Origin: Allobosea sp039673065
GTDB lineage: Bacteria; Pseudomonadota; Alphaproteobacteria; Rhizobiales; Beijerinckiaceae
Reading direction: 5' to 3'
Assembly: GCF_039673065.1 (NCBI RefSeq)
Contig: NZ_JBDJKW010000002.1
Span: 393,878-457,877 of the forward strand
DNA length: 64,000 nucleotides
Position numbers and translations under genes: made by a program. The notes below the pieces were generated by a model. It was given only the letters and a program-made list of their open reading frames with translations. It was not told the DNA's origin and did not search any database. Positions within the stretch are counted from its first letter, which is position 1. The number at the start of each line of letters is the position of its first letter. Below, piece after piece: positions 33,876 to 41,953 of this stretch.

Positions 33876-34214
33876 TCAGGAGGAAGGCCCGCGTCCCTTT
33901 CGGCTGGCCCGGAAATGAAGCAGCAGCACCGCTGCCGCGCCCAAGTCCACCACAGCCCAAACCGAGCGCGCCAAATGGACCGGCACAATCGGATTGAAGG
34001 TTAGGGCTAGAAGGCTAAGCCCCAGCGCCCAGGGTCCAACCCCGGCCCGCGTGAACTCCCGATAGGTCAGGAAGGCGCACGCGCCGAAGACGACAAACCG
34101 GAGGAGTTGGAAATAGCCGTAAGGCCAAGGCGCGAGGGCGAGCACCAACATCGTGATGGGGCCGAGCCAAAGGGCCGGGTGTGCTTCCGGCTCCGTTCCT
34201 TGCTGCTGCGCCAT
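33876..34214 (-). CDS. DUF6804-like small membrane protein
   Basis: A 112-residue inner-membrane protein with three to four hydrophobic segments. The PWPYGYFQLLRFVVFGACAF segment and FNPIVPVHLARSVWAVVDL are the conserved-looking pair that recalls DUF6804. The start at 34214 was chosen over an upstream frame extension without membrane character. It sits 59 bp upstream of the AlbA_2 gene on the same strand. The function is unknown. Confidence 0.55.
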   Translation of the reverse strand: MAQQQGTEPEAHPALWLGPITMLVLALAPWPYGYFQLLRFVVFGACAFLTYREFTRAGVGPWALGLSLLALTFNPIVPVHLARSVWAVVDLGAAAVLLLHFRASRKGRGPSS

Positions 34215-34276
34215 GTCAGCTAAACACGCACCGCTGGAACCAATCCGTGAGGGCCGAGACGCCGCGCTTGGACATC

Positions 34277-34882
34277 TCAAGATAGCCTCAGGTCAGCCTT
34301 GAACGCGCTAGGGACAAACTCGGCCCCTATCAGCCAGTCTCCCAGAGGCACGGCATCGAACATCATGCTGGTGTCCTCACCCGTCAATTCCTGCGTCGCT
34401 ACCTCAATGCTTTTAAGCCGAAGTATGGCATCACGGATGCGCTCGTGCGAGCTGCCCAGATGCTGCCAAATCTTCCTGACGTCGTCGCGGACATCCGGCG
34501 CAATCCCGCATCCAACGGTGCACATCCAAATCTCGATGCCACGGTTGGTGTCTTTGACGTGTTGGATAGCGAAGTCCGGCATCTTGATGCCAAGCGTGGG
34601 CATCGTCTTCTGCAGGTGCTCGTTCTGGCGGACGGCGTTGTTCCGTATCGTCTCAAGCATGCCGTAGAACTGAATGAGGTCAGCGCGCGTATAATCCAAA
34701 GGACGGTCGAGCAAGTTGTTAGGCAGCCCTCCGTCCTCCGTCATTGTCAAACGGAACCATTGGGCGAGCATCAAGAGGGTGGCCCGACGAAGACCGTCAG
34801 CCCTCTCCAAATCCCACAGCACCTCCTTGACACACATATAGACGCGCGCGTTCTCGCCCTTCTTCGCTAACCAGCCCAGCAT
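34277..34882 (-). CDS. hypothetical protein
   Basis: A 201-residue, mostly helical soluble protein that I do not recognise. Visible stretches are LLDRPLDYTRADLIQFYGMLETIR cut here to its core PLDYTRADLIQFYG, a three-Cys region (MCVKE, MCTVGCG) and an acidic end. A strong GGGGAGG precedes the ATG. It is 62 bp upstream of the DUF6804-like gene and probably co-transcribed with it and the AlbA_2 gene. Confidence 0.5.
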   Translation of the reverse strand: MLGWLAKKGENARVYMCVKEVLWDLERADGLRRATLLMLAQWFRLTMTEDGGLPNNLLDRPLDYTRADLIQFYGMLETIRNNAVRQNEHLQKTMPTLGIKMPDFAIQHVKDTNRGIEIWMCTVGCGIAPDVRDDVRKIWQHLGSSHERIRDAILRLKSIEVATQELTGEDTSMMFDAVPLGDWLIGAEFVPSAFKADLRLS

Positions 34883-35146
34883 CAGCGCCTCCCCTAAGGC
34901 TAACTCGACCCTGTGCTCGTGCTTTAGTCAATGCCACCTTCAGGTAGCTTTTCTCGCAGCTTCACGGCAGCCCCACAGGCCCGCCCCCAGACATCGCCCG
35001 CTGACCGGCTCATGGTCAATTCGAGCGACAACTCGATGCTCTCCAAGCGGGCGCTCTTAACCGAGCGTCCAACCTCCTCGGTATTGTCCGCTGTAACCCC
35101 TCACCCGCTTGTCCTGCTCATCCGCGACGTTCGCGCGTAGATCTGA
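34883..35146. other. gene-free stretch between divergent island genes
   Basis: No coding frame with protein-like composition was found. It must contain the promoter for the minus-strand 34882 gene; no clear -35/-10 pair was identified there. The plus-strand promoter and operator follow in the next feature. Confidence 0.4.
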
Positions 35147-35182
35147 TTGACATTGTTCCATTTACGATAGAACATATTGTTC
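35147..35182 (+). promoter_or_regulatory. promoter with TGTTC operator half-sites
   Basis: A consensus -35 TTGACA lies at 35147-35152, with AT-rich sequence 17-18 bases later. Overlapping it are an inverted repeat TGTTC (35154-35158) N11 GAACA (35170-35174) and a further TGTTC at 35178-35182 touching the start codon of the regulator. This is the arrangement expected for autorepression by the encoded helix-turn-helix protein. Confidence 0.5.
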
Positions 35183-35761
35183 ATGAGAAATGATGACCTC
35201 AAGCGCACACTGAATGACCTAGGCATTTCGCAGGCGACTCTCGCACGCCTGCTTGATGTGACCGCCCGAGGGGTGAACCTTTGGGCAATGGGCGAACGTT
35301 CGGTGCCCGGACCAGTCGCGGCTTATCTGCGGCTGCTTAGCTCCCTCCCCATAAACCTGCGTCAGGTAGAACTTGCTCGCGCAAACGAAGGAATGATCAC
35401 TATGCGTAATGGAATGTACGGCATCGAATTTGCGGTTGGCGTCCGCCCTGAAGAGGGAGGCTTTGGTCTCCTCACTTTCGAAGACGGCATGATTTACGGC
35501 GTGGACGTTGCCGGCGTCCGCTACGACGGCAGCTACTCTATTAACGCCGCCGGTCAGGCCGAGGTCGCGCTGAAGATCACCTATCCTCCGAATGTGAGGG
35601 CGGTGTTCGGTGTGTCCAACCCTTACGAGTGGTCGATTGACGCCACGGCCATCCTCGACCCTAAGGCTGAAGGAGGCAGCGTCACGGTCAAGACTTCTCT
35701 GGGGAAGACCATCCCGGCCAAGTACCAGTTCATGCGCCCGCTCCCGCAGGTTGCTGCTTAG
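35183..35761 (+). CDS. helix-turn-helix regulator with GrlR-like domain
   Basis: A 192-residue protein. Residues 1-60 form an XRE-like helix-turn-helix (LGISQATLARLLDVTARGVNLWA). From about residue 72 there is a GrlR-like beta-barrel domain (MRNGMYGIEF, GGFGLLTFEDGMIYGVDV, VRYDGSYSIN). GrlR is a negative regulator of type III secretion genes in enteric pathogens; a fused helix-turn-helix/GrlR-like protein near an integrase more likely controls island genes or excision. The ATG at 35183 was chosen because it begins the recognisable domain. Confidence 0.55.
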   Translation: MRNDDLKRTLNDLGISQATLARLLDVTARGVNLWAMGERSVPGPVAAYLRLLSSLPINLRQVELARANEGMITMRNGMYGIEFAVGVRPEEGGFGLLTFEDGMIYGVDVAGVRYDGSYSINAAGQAEVALKITYPPNVRAVFGVSNPYEWSIDATAILDPKAEGGSVTVKTSLGKTIPAKYQFMRPLPQVAA

Positions 35762-35785
35762 GCCGTTATAAGGCTGACAACCATG

Positions 35786-35816
35786 GCTTAGAGGGGATGA
35801 ATGTCCACCTCTAAGC
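35786..35816. terminator. bidirectional terminator-like inverted repeat
   Basis: An exact 9-bp inverted repeat, GCTTAGAGG (35786-35794) and CCTCTAAGC (35808-35816), lies between the convergent regulator and integrase genes and abuts the integrase stop codon. There is no long T-tract, so termination strength is uncertain. Confidence 0.5.
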
Positions 35817-37469
35817 TCACGACTGCGTAATATCTGGGGTCTGGGTCGCTTCGTTCGCCTTCTGCTTCAGCTCGTAGCGGGGAAAGCGTCGCATCTCTGT
35901 GGCCAAGTCCTCAACCGTGGGCGTCTCGTAATCGTCACCAACATCGCTCGACGAGTGCCCGCACATTCCAAAGCGTATGCGCCGCTCTATCTTCGCGCGC
36001 GCGGCCTGTCGCTTGAACGTGTGCCGCCATGCATGGTTCGGGGAAATCGCCGGGTCGTTGACGCCAAGGTCGCGCACCCAATCCGCCAGCTTCTCTCGCG
36101 ACTTCACCCAAGGGGCCTTTTTGGGGTCCGTCACGTCGATTGTCTTCGCCCGTTGAGCGGCCGGGTCATAGAACAAAGGTCCGCTTCCGGTCTTCTTCGC
36201 GAACTCAACGAAGCCCTGCTCTATCAGGTGCTCATGCAGTGGGACGGTGCGGGCCTTGCCGCCCTTCACGGTGCCCGCTTCAGGTGTGATCTTGAGGACC
36301 CAGAAGCCGTCTTTGTGCTGCTTCACGTCGGAACCTCGAAGCTGCGTCATCTCGCCGGGACGCCCCCCGGTGTATGCACAGAGCCACGGCACCCACCGCC
36401 TAGCGGCAGCGTTGTAGTGCGCCATCTGAGCGGGAGGCTCGACGAGTGTTGCCCGAAGAACGGTCTTCCACTCAGCCTCCGAGAACTCCTTATCCCGGAC
36501 TTTCGGGGCAGCCTTCGGGACAGCGATACGGACGCCGTCAAAGGGGTTCGCGGCGATCTTCTTATTATCCAAAGCCCAGCCGAACACGACACGCGCCGAC
36601 CGTAGCCAGATGCCGTTCACGACCACGGCCGACCTCTCGGGGGTCACAAGCGTGGCCTTCCAGTCCAACACCTCCTCAGCGCTGACCTCCGCGATGTCGC
36701 GCCCAGTGAAGCGGGCGTCGAGCGCCTTGAAGACCGACCTCCAGCGATTGACTGTCGACGCGGCCGGGTTCCGCTCCTTCACCCACGCCTCGAAGACGGT
36801 CCAGCATGTCAGACCGGCCGAAGAGCGAGGCTTGAAATCGGGGAACTTCGCCTCCCGTGCATCGGGCGAATAGTCGCCCCCGCTGCGGCGACGTAGTGCG
36901 GCGAGGGCAGCGCTGTACTCGGGTTCCAGCGTGTCAAGGAAGCGCTCTAGGCCCTCTGGGTTAAGCACAAGGTTATTGGCCGCGAGGAAGGACTGGACAG
37001 TCGCCAGCTCCATCAAGGCAGCACGCACATGCCGCCGATGGTTGGGATGATCCCGCCACGAGTCGTCACCGTCGCGCTCGTCGACAGGCGCATAGCGCAT
37101 GAGAGCGTCTTCCCAGCGACCATGCTCAATATCCCAGTCGCTAGCCTTCCCTGGCTCCTCTTCGTGCTGAGCAATGAACCAGCCGTACCATTGGCCCGCC
37201 AACCCACGGGCCTCGCGGAAGCTTAGCGAGATACCGCCACCTGTCCGCTGCGCCCTTAACCGCTCGATGCGCGACGTGATTTCGGCATCCCAATCCCTCA
37301 GCTCCAGCTTCGCTTGCCCCACCGAGAGCGACGACGGGCGCCTAAAGCGCTCCTCTTGGGAGACGCCGAACGCCGCCTTGTAGGCCGCTCGTACCGACTC
37401 AGGGATACCATTGCGGGCGAACCAATCGCCATTTTTGGCGCGGGTTAGGGAAGTCATCGCAACAGCCAT
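35817..37469 (-). CDS. int: tyrosine recombinase/integrase of the island
   Basis: A 550-residue phage-type integrase. The N-terminus (NGDWFARNGIPESVRAAY) resembles the DUF6538 module, a core-binding SAM-like domain follows at about 210-330, and the catalytic domain has the Arg in AYTGGRPGEMTQLRG, His-x-x-Arg in NHAWRHTF, the CGH(S) motif and the nucleophile Tyr in DDYETP. It lies 84 bp from the tRNA-Glu attachment site, the usual position for an integrase that recombines at a tRNA 3' end. It should catalyse integration and excision of the 19.2-37.6 kb element. Confidence 0.92.
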   Translation of the reverse strand: MAVAMTSLTRAKNGDWFARNGIPESVRAAYKAAFGVSQEERFRRPSSLSVGQAKLELRDWDAEITSRIERLRAQRTGGGISLSFREARGLAGQWYGWFIAQHEEEPGKASDWDIEHGRWEDALMRYAPVDERDGDDSWRDHPNHRRHVRAALMELATVQSFLAANNLVLNPEGLERFLDTLEPEYSAALAALRRRSGGDYSPDAREAKFPDFKPRSSAGLTCWTVFEAWVKERNPAASTVNRWRSVFKALDARFTGRDIAEVSAEEVLDWKATLVTPERSAVVVNGIWLRSARVVFGWALDNKKIAANPFDGVRIAVPKAAPKVRDKEFSEAEWKTVLRATLVEPPAQMAHYNAAARRWVPWLCAYTGGRPGEMTQLRGSDVKQHKDGFWVLKITPEAGTVKGGKARTVPLHEHLIEQGFVEFAKKTGSGPLFYDPAAQRAKTIDVTDPKKAPWVKSREKLADWVRDLGVNDPAISPNHAWRHTFKRQAARAKIERRIRFGMCGHSSSDVGDDYETPTVEDLATEMRRFPRYELKQKANEATQTPDITQS

Positions 37470-37553
37470 TTGTAGCGCCCTTTGTAGCGGAAGGGCGAGC
37501 GGAAGCCATTGGAAACCAATAACTTATTTCAGATCAAGCGCTTAAATGCTGTG

Positions 37554-37572
37554 GTGGCGCGGTCTACGGGAA
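37554..37572. repeat. attR, 19-bp repeat within tRNA-Glu 3' end
   Basis: This copy is identical to 19186-19204 and covers the tRNA acceptor 3' strand, discriminator, CCA and part of the T-arm. It is the copy that keeps the tRNA intact. Confidence 0.85.
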
Positions 37573-37629
37573 TCGAACCCGTCTTCCCAGCGTGAAAGGC
37601 TGGTGTCCTAACCGATAGACGAAGACCGC
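37555..37629 (-). tRNA. tRNA-Glu (TTC anticodon)
   Basis: Read on the minus strand, the 75-nt gene folds as a cloverleaf. The acceptor stem GCGGTCT pairs with AGACCGC, the anticodon stem CCAGC/GCTGG holds the loop CTTTCAC (anticodon TTC), and the T-stem ACGGG/CCCGT encloses TTCGATT. The discriminator is G and CCA is encoded. It is the integration target of the island and remains complete. Confidence 0.93.
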
Positions 37630-37835
37630 GTGGCGCACCTGAGGTGCGAAGCGGGGCGAGCTATAGTGGTCCCTTGCGGCCGGGGCAAGCCCATCCGGCG
37701 AAGTTTTGCAGAGGCTTTGCCGGCGCCGGCGGTCCGTGCTTTCCAGGGCGCCCCCTGCCCGATCGGCGCCGGGATTCAGCGGCGGGTCTGGGCGAGGCCG
37801 GCGAAGGAAAACCGATCGGACAGAACAGGCCGGAA

Positions 37836-37859
37836 CACCGGTCGCACCTGCGACCGGTG
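37836..37859. terminator. strong hairpin downstream of recJ
   Basis: A perfect 10-bp stem CACCGGTCGC/GCGACCGGTG with a 4-base loop lies 19 bp beyond the recJ stop. It has no T-tract, so it is either a weak terminator or an mRNA 3'-end stabiliser. Confidence 0.5.
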
Positions 37860-37878
37860 CCATGCACCCGTTCCGCCG

Positions 37879-39696
37879 TCAGCGCGGGCGCGCCGGGTCG
37901 AGGCGGGCGAGGTCGAGCACGCGCAGCTCCGCCTTCTCGGAGCCGCCCCAGCGGTTCAGGGTCAGCGTTCCCGCCAGATGGACGAGTTCGCCGCGGGCCT
38001 GGCGCAGCGCTTCGCCCAGCGGTTCCTGCGCCGCGCGGAAGGCGATGCCGCCGATGGTCGCGCCGTCGCCGGCGCGCAGCCTGACGCGCATGTGCCCGCC
38101 CGCACCGACCTCGACCACATCGACCAGCCGATGGGCCGGCAGCACGAAGACAGGCTCCGGGCAGCCCGAGCCGAACGGCCCTGCCCGGTCGATCTCGGCC
38201 AGCAGGCGCGGATTGGCGCCGGCGGCGCTCACCGCCGCGTCGATCAGCAGCGCCTCCGATTCGCGCGAGGAGGCCACCGCCCGCGCCAGTCGCTCGCCGA
38301 CGAAGGAGGCGAAGGCCTCTTCCTGCCCCGGCGCTAAAGTGATGCCGGCCGCCATGGCGTGGCCGCCGCCCTTGACCGCGAGCCCGGCCTCGACGGCCTG
38401 GCGCACCGCCGCGCCGAGATCGACGCCTGGCACGGAACGCCCCGAGCCGGTGGCGCCGCCGGCGGGATTGCGCGCCAGCGCAAACGCCGGGCGGCGGAAG
38501 CGCTCCTTCAGCCGCGCCGCGACGAGGCCGACGATGCCGGGATGCCAGTCGGCCGAGCCGACGACAAGCACGGGATGGGCCGCCGCATCCTCCTGGCCGT
38601 ACTCGACCGCGGCCACCGCCTCCTCCACCGCGGCGCGCTCGATCTCCTGTCGCTCCTGATTGAGCCGGTTGAGTTCGGCGGCGATGGCGCGCGCCTCGAT
38701 CTCGTCCTGCGTCATCAGCAGGCGGGCGCCGAGCGCCGCATCGCCGATGCGGCCGCCGGCATTGATGCGCGGACCGAGCAGGAAGCCGAGATGCCAGGGC
38801 TGGACCGGACCGTCGAGGCCGGCGACGTCGAGCAGCGCGGCGAGGCCGGGCCGGCTGCGCACCCGCATCATCGCGATGCCCTGCCGCACGAAGGCGCGAT
38901 TGAGCCCGTGCAGCGGCACCACGTCGGCCACCGTCGCCAGCCCGACGAGGTCGAGCATCGCGAGCAGGTCGGGCTCGCCGCCCCGGATTGCCCAGTGGCC
39001 GTTCCGGCGCAGCTCGCGCGCGGTCGCGACGATCGTGAGGAAGACGACGCCGGCGGCGCAGAGATGGCCGAGGCCGGCGAGATCGTCCTGCCGGTTCGGA
39101 TTGACCAGCGCCGCGACCTCCGGCAGCCGCTCGGGCGCCTGATGGTGGTCGAGCACCACGACGTCGAGACCGCGGCGCACGGCCTCCGCCAGCGGCTCGT
39201 GGCTGGTGGTGCCGCAATCGACCGTGACCAGCAGCGTCGCGCCCTCATCCGCCAGCATGGCTATGGCCTCGGCATTGGGGCCGTAGCCCTCGATCAGCCG
39301 GTCGGGAATGTGGATGCGCGGGCGGGCGCCGGCCTGCGCCAGGAAGCTCGCCAACAGGGCCGAGGAGCAGGCGCCGTCGACGTCGTAATCGCCGAAGATC
39401 GCGACCTGCTCGCCGCTGGCGGCGGCCCGGGCGAGCCGCGCGGCGGCCTTGTCCATGTCCCGCAGCACGCCCGGATCGGGCAGCAGGTCGCGCAGCTTCG
39501 GCTCGAGATAGCGCTCGACCTCGGCGGCGGCGACGCCGCGCCCGGCGAGGATGCGGGCCACGGCGTCCGGCACGCCCTCGACCTGCGCCAGCGCTTCGGC
39601 GCGGGCCAAGCCGGCGGCGTCGAGCCGGTCGCGCCAGGGGCGGCCCAGAGCCGAGCGTTCGACGCCGAGGAAGGCGCGGGGCGAGTCGGAGGTCAT
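37879..39696 (-). CDS. recJ: single-stranded-DNA-specific exonuclease RecJ
   Basis: A 605-residue DHH-family nuclease. The metal-binding motifs are visible: GDYDVDGACSSALL, a VDCGTTSHE segment, VLDHHQAPE and the DHHA1-type end (ATGSGRSVPGVDLGAA, GGGHAMAAGITL), then the C-terminal OB-fold (MRVRLRAGDGATIGGIAFR). RecJ degrades 5'-single strands in mismatch and RecF-pathway repair. The ATG at 39696 was chosen because the longer frame begins with TTG and non-homologous residues. It is the first backbone gene to the right of the island. Confidence 0.93.
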   Translation of the reverse strand: MTSDSPRAFLGVERSALGRPWRDRLDAAGLARAEALAQVEGVPDAVARILAGRGVAAAEVERYLEPKLRDLLPDPGVLRDMDKAAARLARAAASGEQVAIFGDYDVDGACSSALLASFLAQAGARPRIHIPDRLIEGYGPNAEAIAMLADEGATLLVTVDCGTTSHEPLAEAVRRGLDVVVLDHHQAPERLPEVAALVNPNRQDDLAGLGHLCAAGVVFLTIVATARELRRNGHWAIRGGEPDLLAMLDLVGLATVADVVPLHGLNRAFVRQGIAMMRVRSRPGLAALLDVAGLDGPVQPWHLGFLLGPRINAGGRIGDAALGARLLMTQDEIEARAIAAELNRLNQERQEIERAAVEEAVAAVEYGQEDAAAHPVLVVGSADWHPGIVGLVAARLKERFRRPAFALARNPAGGATGSGRSVPGVDLGAAVRQAVEAGLAVKGGGHAMAAGITLAPGQEEAFASFVGERLARAVASSRESEALLIDAAVSAAGANPRLLAEIDRAGPFGSGCPEPVFVLPAHRLVDVVEVGAGGHMRVRLRAGDGATIGGIAFRAAQEPLGEALRQARGELVHLAGTLTLNRWGGSEKAELRVLDLARLDPARPR

Positions 39697-39742
39697 CCCC
39701 AAGCGGTTGCGCGCTGGGGCGAAGAAGGTCAACCGTCGCGGC

Positions 39743-41191
39743 TCATTCCAGCGGCCTGTGATCGGCGATCGCGCTGGCGGTCACCTTGCGGGCGCTGACC
39801 GGCGCGTGGCCCGAGACCTCGGCGCCGGCATCGGGCGCCAGCCGCGCCATCCACAGCGCCGACGAGGCCGAGATCAGCCCGACCAGCACGAAGGCCGGCC
39901 AGAAATCACCGGCACCGAGCTCGCGCCCGCCATTGTAGAGGTTGGCCGCCTCCAGCGCGAAGGCTCCGACCGTGACGCCGAGGCTGAGCGAGAGCTGCTG
40001 CGCCACGCTGGACAGGCTCGTGGCGCTCGACATGGCGCGGTTGGAGACGTCGGCATAGCTCAGCGCGTTGATGCCGGTGAACTGCAGCGAGCGGAAGCAG
40101 CCGCCGATCAGCAGGACGCTCAGCATCAGCCAGTGCGGCGTCAGCGGGGTGAACAGGCCCGACGCCGCCAGGAAGATCGAGCCGACCACGGCGTTGACCG
40201 TGAGCACGCGCCGGAAGCCGAAGCGCGCCAGGATGCGCTTGGCGAGCGTCTTCATCAGCAGAGCGCCCGCGGCCGAGGCGAAGGTGATCAGGCCCGATTG
40301 CAGGGCGTTCAGCCCGAAGCCGAGCTGCAGCATCAGCGGCAGAAGGAAGGGAATCGCGCCGATGCCGATGCGGAACAGCGAGCCGCCGATCACGCCGACA
40401 TTGTAGGTCGGGATGCGCAGCAGCGAGAGATCGAGCACCGGATGGGCCGTGCGGCGCGCATGCCGCCAGTAGCCGTAGAGCGCCAGCACGCCGAAGGCGA
40501 CGCAGCCATAGGACACCCATTCCGGCACGAGATGGCGCCCGCCCGAGGCGAGGCCGAGCATCAGCGTCGCCAGCCCGGACGAGGAGAGCAGGAAGCCGCG
40601 GATATCGAGCGGCGGCACGTCCTCCTCGCGGATGTCCTCGAAGAACTTCGTCGCCAGCACGATGCCGAGCAGGCCGATCGGCAGGTTGATGAAGAAGATC
40701 CAGCGCCAGTCGAAATAGGTGGTGATGAACCCGCCGATCACCGGCCCGACCACCGGCCCGACCAGCGCCGGCACGGTCAGATAGGCGAGCGCGCCGACGA
40801 TCTGCGATTTCTCGACGCTGCGCAGGATGACGAGGCGGCCGACCGGTACCATCATCGCCCCACCCATGCCCTGCAGGAAGCGCGCGCCGACGAAGGCGCC
40901 GAGCGAATTCGCCATGGCGCACATCACCGAGCCCAGCATGAAGACGACAAGCGCGGCCCTGAAGATGGTGCGGGCGCCGAAGCGGTCCGCCATCCAGCCG
41001 GAGATCGGGATGAAGACGGCGAGGCTGACGAGATAGGAGGTGAGCGCCAGCTTGAGCGCTATCGGGTCTTCGCCCAGCGCGGTGGCGATCACCGGCAGCG
41101 AGGTCGCGATCACCGTGGAGTCGGTGTTCTCCATGAACAGCGCGCACGCGACGATGAGAGGCAAAAGTTTCGCGCGCTGCACGAGATCCAA
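39743..41191 (-). CDS. MFS transporter, DHA2 (14-TM) drug efflux type
   Basis: A 482-residue major-facilitator protein with about fourteen hydrophobic segments. The DHA2/EmrB-type motifs are visible: NTDSTVIATSLPVIA in TM1, GWMADRFGARTIFRAA, and LQGMGGAMMVPVGR with the A-motif Arg. Such pumps export drugs or toxic organics by proton antiport. No EmrA-type membrane-fusion gene is adjacent. The 250 bp beyond its start, up to the divergent gene at 41442, contain no gene. Confidence 0.88.
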   Translation of the reverse strand: MDLVQRAKLLPLIVACALFMENTDSTVIATSLPVIATALGEDPIALKLALTSYLVSLAVFIPISGWMADRFGARTIFRAALVVFMLGSVMCAMANSLGAFVGARFLQGMGGAMMVPVGRLVILRSVEKSQIVGALAYLTVPALVGPVVGPVIGGFITTYFDWRWIFFINLPIGLLGIVLATKFFEDIREEDVPPLDIRGFLLSSSGLATLMLGLASGGRHLVPEWVSYGCVAFGVLALYGYWRHARRTAHPVLDLSLLRIPTYNVGVIGGSLFRIGIGAIPFLLPLMLQLGFGLNALQSGLITFASAAGALLMKTLAKRILARFGFRRVLTVNAVVGSIFLAASGLFTPLTPHWLMLSVLLIGGCFRSLQFTGINALSYADVSNRAMSSATSLSSVAQQLSLSLGVTVGAFALEAANLYNGGRELGAGDFWPAFVLVGLISASSALWMARLAPDAGAEVSGHAPVSARKVTASAIADHRPLE

Positions 41192-41441
41192 CCTTGTTTG
41201 CAGGCCCGGTCTAGCGGGACGGGGCGCGGCTGACGAGAGGCGAGTGCCGCCATGGCGTCACGAGGGCGCGAGGACCGGGCCCGCCGCGTCAACGCCTTCG
41301 GGCGCCGCCGGTTTCACGGCGTGCGCCGGGAGGAGAGCAGACCATCGCTGCCGGCATGGCGCGCAGGGAAACCAGTCCCCATCTCAAAGGTTGCAGAGGG
41401 GCGGAATTCTAGCGTGGCGGAGCATCCGCCGGAGGTGTCCC

Positions 41442-41771
41442 ATGAGCAGCATGTTGTCCCGTTTCGCGCCGATGTCCCCACGTCCTGTCCTGGCCGCAGG
41501 GCTGCTCGCGGCAGCCTTCATGGCCGGCACCGGCGCGACGCCGGCGGCGGCCCAGCAGAAGAGCTGGGAAATCGGCTGCTCGCAGCCGGTCCAGGCGCCC
41601 GGCTCGGGCGATTTGCTGCGCGTGATGAACTGCGCGCGCCAGAAGGACTGCCAGGAGCTGGCCAATGCCCGCGGCACGACGATCATGGAAAGCGGCTGCT
41701 TCATGGTCGCTCCCAGCGCCGCGCCGGTGCTGCCGCAGGCCGGCAAGAGACAGGCCACGCATCAGCAATAG
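41442..41771 (+). CDS. small exported Cys-containing protein
   Basis: A 109-residue protein with a signal peptide (PVLAAGLLAAAFMAGTGA, cleavage near AAAQQ). The short mature part has four Cys (IGCSQPV, MNCARQKDCQ, SGCFMV) that could form two disulphides. GGAGG precedes the ATG. It is followed by a strong terminator, so it is probably monocistronic. No family was recognised. Confidence 0.6.
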   Translation: MSSMLSRFAPMSPRPVLAAGLLAAAFMAGTGATPAAAQQKSWEIGCSQPVQAPGSGDLLRVMNCARQKDCQELANARGTTIMESGCFMVAPSAAPVLPQAGKRQATHQQ

Positions 41772-41789
41772 GCCGCCAACCGATTTTGC

Positions 41790-41837
41790 ACTGCAGCAGA
41801 CGCGGAGCATCTGCGTGCCTGCTGCAGTGGTTTTTTG
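41790..41837 (+). terminator. rho-independent terminator
   Basis: A long stem CACTGCAGCAG (41790-41800) pairs with CTGCTGCAGTG (41820-41830), followed by G and six T (41832-41837). It lies 19 bp after the small exported-protein gene and upstream of guaB. Confidence 0.9.
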
Positions 41838-41953
41838 CTGCGCTGCCCTAGCCGGGGTCGCGCACGCGTGATAACGGACCTCGTCAACTCGGCATCGGGC
41901 TTCCAGCGCCCGGCCCCCTTCAACGCCGGTCCGGCCGGCCTTCGGAGTTGACA

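Larger units (their letters stand above)
19186..37572. mobile_element. genomic island of about 18.4 kb integrated at tRNA-Glu
   Basis: The element is bounded by an exact 19-bp direct repeat (19186-19204 and 37554-37572). The right copy lies inside the 3' end of an intact tRNA-Glu gene, and a tyrosine recombinase gene is the first coding sequence inside that end. Contents are a trypsin-like protease, phage-derived genes, a serine resolvase, an ApeA-like HEPN protein, an AlbA_2 protein and a regulator. No capsid, terminase, portal or conjugation genes were recognised, so it is either a satellite-like or decayed phage element or a defence-type integrative island. Local GC is lower than the flanks, especially at 19.2-20.3 and 30.2-31.7 kb. 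Confidence 0.85.
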
